Positions 61,934-64,000 of a stretch of 64,000 bases of DNA are shown one piece after another; the stretch's first letter is position 1, and each line of letters begins with the position of its first letter. Source of the stretch: Oscheius onirici (lineage: Eukaryota; Nematoda; Chromadorea; Rhabditida; Rhabditidae). The translations under genes were made by a program, and so were the position numbers. Under the pieces are notes generated by a model. The model was not told where the DNA came from and did no database searches. It saw only the letters and a program-made list of their open reading frames with translations. The stretch is from assembly GCA_932521025.1 (NCBI GenBank), contig OW051470.1:4946501-5010500 (forward strand). The letters run 5' to 3'.

Positions 61934-64000
61934 CTAAAGCCGAGAGAGCTGAAGATATTGTTCCCAGTAATGGTCGGCACGATGTTCAGTCAGAGGGAGG
62001 TCTCCGGGACGAGGGAAGGCTGGTTCGCAGAGAGCCAGATAGTAGAGATGAAGAGCGTCACGAGCACCGGAATTGAGAGACATTCGCGGGTGTTGATAGG
62101 AAGAAACTTGGCTGGACAGAACCTAGAATAATATGTTTAGAGGAGAAGAAAGAAATGCTTGCCTCGAAGTTGGAGAGTTGTCTATTATCTCTTAAAGTAT
62201 TTTCCATCATTTCAAGCTGTAGACGTTCCTCCTGGATGTGAGAACGACCAACAATAGATTCGACCTGTTCGACAGAGGGATGAAACGGATCGATTTCCGG
62301 GAAATCAGCTGATAATGTAGATTATTTATTGAAAAATGTCGACTTACAAGCCGTTACGATCGAATTTCTCTTCGCAGTTTTGGATTTCTTGACAGACGGT
62401 TCTTTTTTTATCTGTGCAGCACGAGCAGCTTCAATTGCTGCCTTCGAGATTCGCAGACGAAGAGGACCTGGATCTGACACGAATTATAAGCGAAGCCAGA
62501 CAAAACAAGTTCGAGAGATCACTGACATGGAATAGATATCAACATTCTCAGTCGTCAACAACAAGTGCAAACTGTCGGCCGTATTGGAAAACCATTCTAC
62601 GCAAAGAATCTTTTCAAAAACAGTGATCTGTTCGGCTATTTAAAAGCAACATACTTGACGAGGCCGTCGTTAGCTGTGGAGTGACTTGAGCTAGCTCTTC
62701 TTTGATACGACTATCCAGCTGTTCGTCCAGTTTTCTCTTCAGAAGTCGTTTCTGATCGGAAGAAAGTATTTCTGGTTCCTTCTTTATCAAATATTGAAGA
62801 CGCTGCATAGGCTTCAAGCCTGTCCATTTCTGAATTATCATCTTCTCAACTTCCAGCTGCGATAGCTGGGGCGCCATTTTTCGGAGCCTCTGCTGCTCAT
62901 GAACAAGAAAATTGGCAAAAGCCAATCCTGAAATTGAAATGAAAAGTTGAATTAAACATGAATGAACCTTCTTTTTGACGCTGTGCCGCAGTAACTCCAC
63001 TTGATCCATTTTCCTGAACAGCACTGGGAAACGTTTCATTAAAGAAATAGAGAAGTTGAAAGCTCACCTGTTTGGAACAACAGCCGGCGGAGATGGTGAG
63101 TTCGGAGGTGATGAATCTGGCGATGGTCGACTTTCCGAAGCTCCTTCTGGAGCTACGGCAGCCACGGTCATAGCATTCGGTCTGCTCTGGAAAAAACCTT
63201 TCTTACGGATATTGAAAGAACTTTTTAAAGCAATATCTCGACTAATTAAGGAAAGGTGGCTTTCAGTAACTAAGTTTCTTTTCTTTGGAGAATTAATCAG
63301 GCTCAATTTTGTCAAAAAGAACAGCTGATACAATAAAAGATTGGTTGCAAACTGAAACCGTTGTGTACACTTTAGGTCTATCTCATGTGAGAACCCGTTA
63401 CGGTAAAGTATTTGAATACGCAATTGCGACTCCGTTCCATCTAAAACTACTACCTTGATCTTCTCCCATCCGTCTCCGTCTTTGTAGACGTAACCTGGAT
63501 GATTTGTACGAAGATGATAATTGCGAGTGGTACGTTCAGTCCATCTCTGATCACAGAACGGCACAGGACACGGGAAGTACTTTTTTGAAGCGTCACTGAA
63601 AACTGAAAAGTAAGAAAATATAAAGAAGCTTACTCCATAGGAAAAACGTCGTTGGCCCTTGAATTTCGGAAAGTTTTTGGAACTAGAACAGCCTGAACAG
63701 TCTTGCGTTTTTTCGGTTTTTTCTCTCGGACGATTTTGACTTCGTCTTGACCGGGAGTTTGTGTGACTGCGGACTGGGTGCACTCTCCCTCGTCCACTGG
63801 TTCAATTTTTACGATTACATTAACTTTGCTTCTGGTCACTCTGGAAGTCGGAACTGTCTGAGCAGACTTCACCTAAACATGGATGCATGCAAATGGAAAA
63901 AAACTCACGTGTCTTTCGCTACGTCGAAGAGAAGGGGTCGCCTGGGTTTCCTTGAATTTGCTCTTCTCAGCAGTTATCTGGTACTTTTCATAGTCCTGTG
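61934..64000 (-). CDS. Nuclear protein with C2H2 finger and HMG-like region (5' end outside window)
   Basis: The gene enters from the right edge. Exons in order of translation include QDYEKYQITAEKSK at the edge, a basic exon (VREKKPKKRKTVQ) near 63700, a C2H2-type finger reading CPVPFCDQRW then HLRTNH (C-x4-C...H-x4-H) near 63560-63500, and a Ser/Pro-rich exon (PSPDSSPPNSPSPPAV). A helical region at 62930-62790 follows (AFANFLVHEQQRLRKMAPQL, KMIIQKWTGLKPMQRLQYL), whose Phe/Trp/Tyr spacing resembles an HMG box. Next come a Lys-rich segment (IKKEPSVKKSKTAKRNS) and a C-terminal exon ending YWEQYLQLSRL with TAG 61934-61936. DNA or chromatin binding is inferred. I do not recognise the specific family. 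Confidence 0.65.

Overview
The window is eukaryotic nuclear DNA, most likely from a nematode. The genes are split by very short GT-AG introns, most of them 35-45 nt, with TTTCAG/TTTTAG 3' ends. Several start codons sit just downstream of an acceptor-like TTTCAG, as expected for spliced-leader trans-splicing. At 46280 there is a transthyretin-like secreted protein of a nematode-specific family, and the tau-like gene has the architecture of C. elegans ptl-1. I cannot name the species.

Layout. 1-9.7 kb: no convincing exon, purine-rich on the + strand. 9.7-13.6 kb: no convincing exon, pyrimidine-rich. 13.6-17.2 kb: one or two BED zinc-finger genes (+). 17.8-21.6 kb: tau/MAP2/MAP4-family gene with five microtubule-binding repeats (+). 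22.0-23.5 kb: tyrosylprotein sulfotransferase (+). 23.6-26.4 kb: long-chain acyl-CoA synthetase (+). 26.7-30.1 kb: ZER1-type CUL2 substrate receptor (-). 30.1-33.4 kb: purine-rich spacer. 33.4-34.2 kb: two-PDZ protein (+). 34.2-35.0 kb: unrecognised gene (-), lying 78 nt downstream of the condensin CAP-G gene (35.0-39.6 kb, -) in operon-like arrangement. 39.9-40.2 kb: small possible gene (-). 40.9-43.8 kb: TMEM245-like multispan membrane protein (+). 44.0-47.2 kb: five tightly packed small genes, among them the transthyretin-like gene.

47.5-51.6 kb is repeat-rich. It holds a complete hAT-type MITE with target duplications, a tRNA-like element with a broken anticodon arm, Helitron-like termini and two copies of a dispersed repeat that recurs at 25.8 and 58.2 kb. 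51.7-61.7 kb is a TPR/Megator-type nuclear pore basket gene (+). One of its late introns is swollen to about 2.9 kb by a repeat copy, a frame-broken gene relic and a fold-back element with a tRNA-like core. 61.9-64.0 kb is the 3' part of a C2H2/HMG-like nuclear protein gene (-) that leaves the window.

Most recognised genes are housekeeping: nuclear architecture and chromosome condensation, protein degradation, lipid activation, Golgi sulfation and the cytoskeleton. The unusual material is structural: mobile-element remnants, GC-AG introns, extremely short gaps between converging genes, and large strand-asymmetric blocks without genes.
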